64,000 nt of DNA, from NCBI RefSeq assembly GCF_900184035.1, contig NZ_FXWP01000009.1:62001-126000 (forward strand), in the 5' to 3' direction. Position 1 is the stretch's first letter. Each line of letters opens with the position of its first letter. Origin of the DNA: Kosakonia pseudosacchari. GTDB lineage: Bacteria; Pseudomonadota; Gammaproteobacteria; Enterobacterales; Enterobacteriaceae. This document shows positions 61,420 to 64,000 of the stretch, piece after piece. The translations under genes were made by a program, and so were the position numbers. Below the pieces are notes generated by a model. The model had not been told where the DNA came from, made no database searches, and saw only the letters and a list, made by a program, of their open reading frames with translations.

Positions 61420-62718
61420 GTGATAAGAGCAATGATTGTTCGCTTAGGAGTGTTAATACTTTTCTTTTTTTCATTTCAATTACAGGCAAAAGCAGACATC
61501 GGAATGAAGCTGGAGCGCGTCGTGATCGTCAGCCGTCACGGCGTGCGCGCGCCAACCAAGTTCACGCCACAAATGCGCGAAGTGACACCTTTTCAGTGGC
61601 CCCAGTGGGATGTGCCGCTGGGGTGGCTCACGCCGCGAGGAGCGCAACTTATTACGGCTCTGGGACATTATCAGCGTCTGCGGCTGGCCGATACGGGGTT
61701 ACTGACCAATAAAACGTGCCCGGATGAAGGTCGTGTGGCGGTGATTGCCGATACCGATCAGCGAACCCGCAAAACAGGCGAAGCATTCCTGGCGGGGCTG
61801 GCGCCTGCATGTCATATTCCTGTGCATTATCAACAAGAAAAGTCGAAGACCGACCCGCTTTTTAACCCGATAAAGACGGGTAAATGTTCGTTTAACACAT
61901 CGGCGGTGAAAGAGGCGATTTTAACGAAAGCGGGAGGAAATATTGAGCAATACACCAGGACATATCAGCCTGCTTTTCAGACCCTGGAGCGAGTTTTAAA
62001 TTTCCCTGACTCAGAGAAATGCAAAACCGCCGGGAAAAACGCTGTCTGTTCATTCACCAAAGATATCCCCACCAAACTCAACATCAAGCCTGACAATGTC
62101 TCCTTGCCTGGCGCGTGGGGGCTTTCTTCAACGCTCACTGAAATATTCCTCCTACAGCAAGCACAAGGGATGAAGGAGGTGGCATGGGGAAGGATCGCAG
62201 GAGACAAAGTGTGGCAATCGTTGTTAAGCCTGCATAATGCCCAGTTTGATCTTTTGCAAAGAACACCTGAAGTGGCGCGCAGCAGGGCGACGCCCTTACT
62301 TGATTTAATACGCACGGCATTAACCACCAACGGCGCTGATCCGAATCACTACGGCATCACATTTCCTGTTTCTGTATTGTTTATTGCCGGACACGATACC
62401 AATCTCGCCAATCTCAGCGGCGCGTTAGATCTTAACTGGTCACTGCCATCACAACCCGATAATACCCCGCCAGGCGGAGAGTTGGTTTTCGAACGCTGGA
62501 CGCGGGTGAGCGACAATACGACCTGGGTTCAGGTCTCGTTCGTGTATCAAACCCTGCAGGAGATGAGAGAGATGCAGTCTTTCTCGCTGGATAACCCGCC
62601 GGGTCGGGTGGATCTTGCGCTTAAAGCCTGTAGCGAAAAGAATGCGCAGGGAATGTGCTCCTTAAGCAGTTTTGCCAGGCTGATGGAATCGGTACGCGTC
62701 GCGGATTGCGGCTTATGA
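61420..62718 (+). CDS. appA: AppA-type periplasmic phytase / acid phosphatase
   Basis: A histidine acid phosphatase of 432 residues that hydrolyses phytate and other phosphomonoesters. The signal peptide is about 25 residues (FFSFQLQAKA). The catalytic motif is SRHGVRAPTKF, and the proton-donor pair is in FIAGHDTNLANL. Cysteines suited to the E. coli AppA disulfides are present. GTG start after GGGAGG; an ATG four codons in is possible. The first 25 codons are A/T-rich compared with the rest. In E. coli appA follows appCB; here it is alone beside ttcA. Confidence 0.92.
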   Translation: MIRAMIVRLGVLILFFFSFQLQAKADIGMKLERVVIVSRHGVRAPTKFTPQMREVTPFQWPQWDVPLGWLTPRGAQLITALGHYQRLRLADTGLLTNKTCPDEGRVAVIADTDQRTRKTGEAFLAGLAPACHIPVHYQQEKSKTDPLFNPIKTGKCSFNTSAVKEAILTKAGGNIEQYTRTYQPAFQTLERVLNFPDSEKCKTAGKNAVCSFTKDIPTKLNIKPDNVSLPGAWGLSSTLTEIFLLQQAQGMKEVAWGRIAGDKVWQSLLSLHNAQFDLLQRTPEVARSRATPLLDLIRTALTTNGADPNHYGITFPVSVLFIAGHDTNLANLSGALDLNWSLPSQPDNTPPGGELVFERWTRVSDNTTWVQVSFVYQTLQEMREMQSFSLDNPPGRVDLALKACSEKNAQGMCSLSSFARLMESVRVADCGL

Positions 62719-62841
62719 AACATAGCTTTTCGCCAGCAAAGTGCCTCTTGCGAGCCGCTTCCAAATTCTGTGCCCCGAACATTGATAAAGAAACGGGGCA
62801 CCGGCGATTGGCGCTTACTGTGCCATTGCATCGGTTTGTCT

Positions 62842-63684
62842 TTAGCGAAAAACGGAAGGCTCGGTGCCGTAGCGTTTACTGAACTGACGGCTGAAACTGG
62901 CGACCGACGCATAGCCAACACGCGCGGCGACCGATTTTATGGGGATGCGGGTGGTCATCAGTAACTGAAGAGCATCGGCAATCCTCGCATCGGTGATCAC
63001 CGCGCTGAGCGTGGTGTTTTCTGCCGCAAGACGGCGACGCAGTGTGGCGCCGCTAATATTGAGCCGCTCCTCAATCTCACCGGTAGACCAGTGATGTGCC
63101 GGGTCATGGCTTACCATTTTGCGTATCGTCATGGCGATGCCCGGCGGCTGAAGACGCAACAAACCGTGATGTCCCATCTCAAATAACCTGAGCACAACCT
63201 CAAGCATCGCATGTATTGCGAGTGCCCGGTTCCCGGCCCGCAGCGCCGCAACCCAGCGGGTCATCGGGGCGATAAATTTTGCCAGCGGTTCAGCGGCGAT
63301 GCTCCCCGGATTTGCCGGGGGTAAGACGCGCAGTAAGAGCCGCGCGGCCTCCAGTTGCTCCTCGGCCAGTAACACCGTCAGCGCGAGAAACTCGCCGCTG
63401 CCGGGGTCGGGCGTACACTCAATATCAATGCTTCGGGCGTTGGGGAATACCAGCATCTCGCCGGGTGCTACGCAGACCCATTTGTCCTGCTCGCGGTAAC
63501 GAAACGTGCCGCGCAGGGGAAAAGAGAACGTTGCCCCTTCGACCTGAAACTTGTTCACCTGCCAGCTTTGCATGGCGCGCAGGCAACAGCAGGGAAAGGC
63601 TTGTCCGGAACAGACCAGATCCAGCAGCGCATTGAGCAGGGTTTCTGTTTCGTGCGCATCGGCATGTAAAACGGGGTTTATCAT
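62842..63684 (-). CDS. AraC-family transcriptional regulator
   Basis: A 280-residue regulator. The C-terminal double helix-turn-helix spans roughly 175-280 and includes STGEIEERLNISGATLRRRL and IKSVAARVGYASVASFSRQF. The N-terminal part is a cupin-like sensing domain (SFPLRGTFRYREQDKW, APGEMLVFPN). The start is the ATG of MINPVLHADAH after AGAGAAG. It resembles AraC regulators of metabolic neighbours and could control the upstream metallo-hydrolase gene or appA, but no operator was identified. Confidence 0.85.
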   Translation of the reverse strand: MINPVLHADAHETETLLNALLDLVCSGQAFPCCCLRAMQSWQVNKFQVEGATFSFPLRGTFRYREQDKWVCVAPGEMLVFPNARSIDIECTPDPGSGEFLALTVLLAEEQLEAARLLLRVLPPANPGSIAAEPLAKFIAPMTRWVAALRAGNRALAIHAMLEVVLRLFEMGHHGLLRLQPPGIAMTIRKMVSHDPAHHWSTGEIEERLNISGATLRRRLAAENTTLSAVITDARIADALQLLMTTRIPIKSVAARVGYASVASFSRQFSKRYGTEPSVFR

Positions 63685-63746
63685 TCGATCTTCTCTGCAA
63701 TACGGGTTCCGGCAGGAATACACGCGCGTGTGCCTGCCGGAGAAAT

Positions 63747-64000
63747 TCACATAGCGTAATGCAACGCGTAGCTTTTACCGCTACGGCTGAGTTTGGCCGT
63801 GGTCGGCAGGTTGAAGTGCATACCGCAAACAGAAATATCATCTGTTGCAACGCGATCCAACAGCGTATTGCGCGTTTTTGCCGCCAGCGCCGGGTCGCGG
63901 TCAAAGGCAATCGAGACCTCAGGGCGGGCTATCTGGATATGTGGAAAATGGACAATATCCCCCCAGATAAGCAGAGAACCTTTCTCGTTGCCAAGCAGAA
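63747..64000 (-). CDS. Metallo-beta-lactamase-fold hydrolase, C-terminal part (runs off the window)
   Basis: A minus-strand frame read directly, open to the window edge; about 83 C-terminal residues. The segment LLIWGDIVHFPHIQIARPEV, with Asp then His, followed by SIAFDRDP, is typical of the last metal-ligand region of MBL-fold hydrolases. The end is SYALHYAM. The stop is 62 bases upstream of the araC-type start on the same strand. The N-terminal HxHxDH motif would lie outside the window, so the substrate is unknown. Confidence 0.8.
   Translation of the reverse strand, partial: LLGNEKGSLLIWGDIVHFPHIQIARPEVSIAFDRDPALAAKTRNTLLDRVATDDISVCGMHFNLPTTAKLSRSGKSYALHYAM

Noticed and set aside
62771-62800. 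Terminator between appA and the AraC gene (TGCCCCG...CGGGGCA)
   Set aside because: Only seven pairs around a 16-base loop and no T-run on either strand.

Overview
The window is chromosomal DNA from a member of the Enterobacteriaceae. Most genes read as close orthologues of Escherichia coli K-12 genes from the trp-ttcA segment, in nearly the same order. The extra genes (a DSF synthase beside pdeR, an MHYT-GGDEF-EAL protein, a small chemoreceptor, a phytase beside ttcA) point to a non-Escherichia genus such as Enterobacter, Kosakonia or Cronobacter. The genus cannot be settled from this sequence alone. All orthology statements come from remembered sequences, not from a search.

Layout. Positions 1-737 hold the start of a ClC-type chloride channel gene (minus). 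Positions 870-7610 hold the complete trp operon (minus): promoter/operator, trpL leader with tandem Trp codons, attenuator, trpE, fused trpGD, fused trpCF, trpB, trpA and a terminator. Positions 7686-18478 hold rnm-yciO-rluB, btuR-yciK, sohB, yciN, topA, cysB and the small-protein cluster ymiA-yciX-ymiC. Positions 18479-27249 hold acnA, ribA, pgpB, lapA-lapB, pyrF-yciH, osmB, yciT and yciZ.

Positions 27443-30297 hold a convergent pair: an RpfF-type DSF synthase and PdeR/RpfR, a PAS-GGDEF-EAL protein. They are followed by rnb, yciW and fabI. Positions 34919-40198 hold the sapABCDF peptide transporter (minus). Positions 40297-47164 hold pspF, divergent from pspABCD, then ycjX-ycjF and tyrR. Positions 47214-51313 hold tpx, ycjG, mpaA and mppA; the last three recycle or sense murein peptides.

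Positions 51720-57050 form a c-di-GMP and chemosensory block: a 62-residue protein, dgcM, an MHYT-GGDEF-EAL protein, and a chemoreceptor with no periplasmic domain. Positions 57196-61002 hold zntB, the anaerobic sRNA fnrS with its FNR box, a proline-rich 58-residue ORF, dbpA and ttcA.

Beyond ttcA lies an accessory region. A decayed tyrosine-integrase 3' end runs directly into the ttcA start, which is the integration site used by the Rac prophage in E. coli. It is followed by an AppA-type phytase, an AraC-family regulator and a truncated metallo-beta-lactamase-fold gene.

Themes: three c-di-GMP proteins (PdeR, DgcM and the MHYT protein) and a fatty-acid signal synthase lie within about 28 kb. 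Envelope homeostasis genes (psp, ycjXF, lapAB, pgpB, osmB, sap) are dense. The most unusual parts are the rpfF/pdeR module, the dgcM-zntB insertion and the integrase scar at ttcA.
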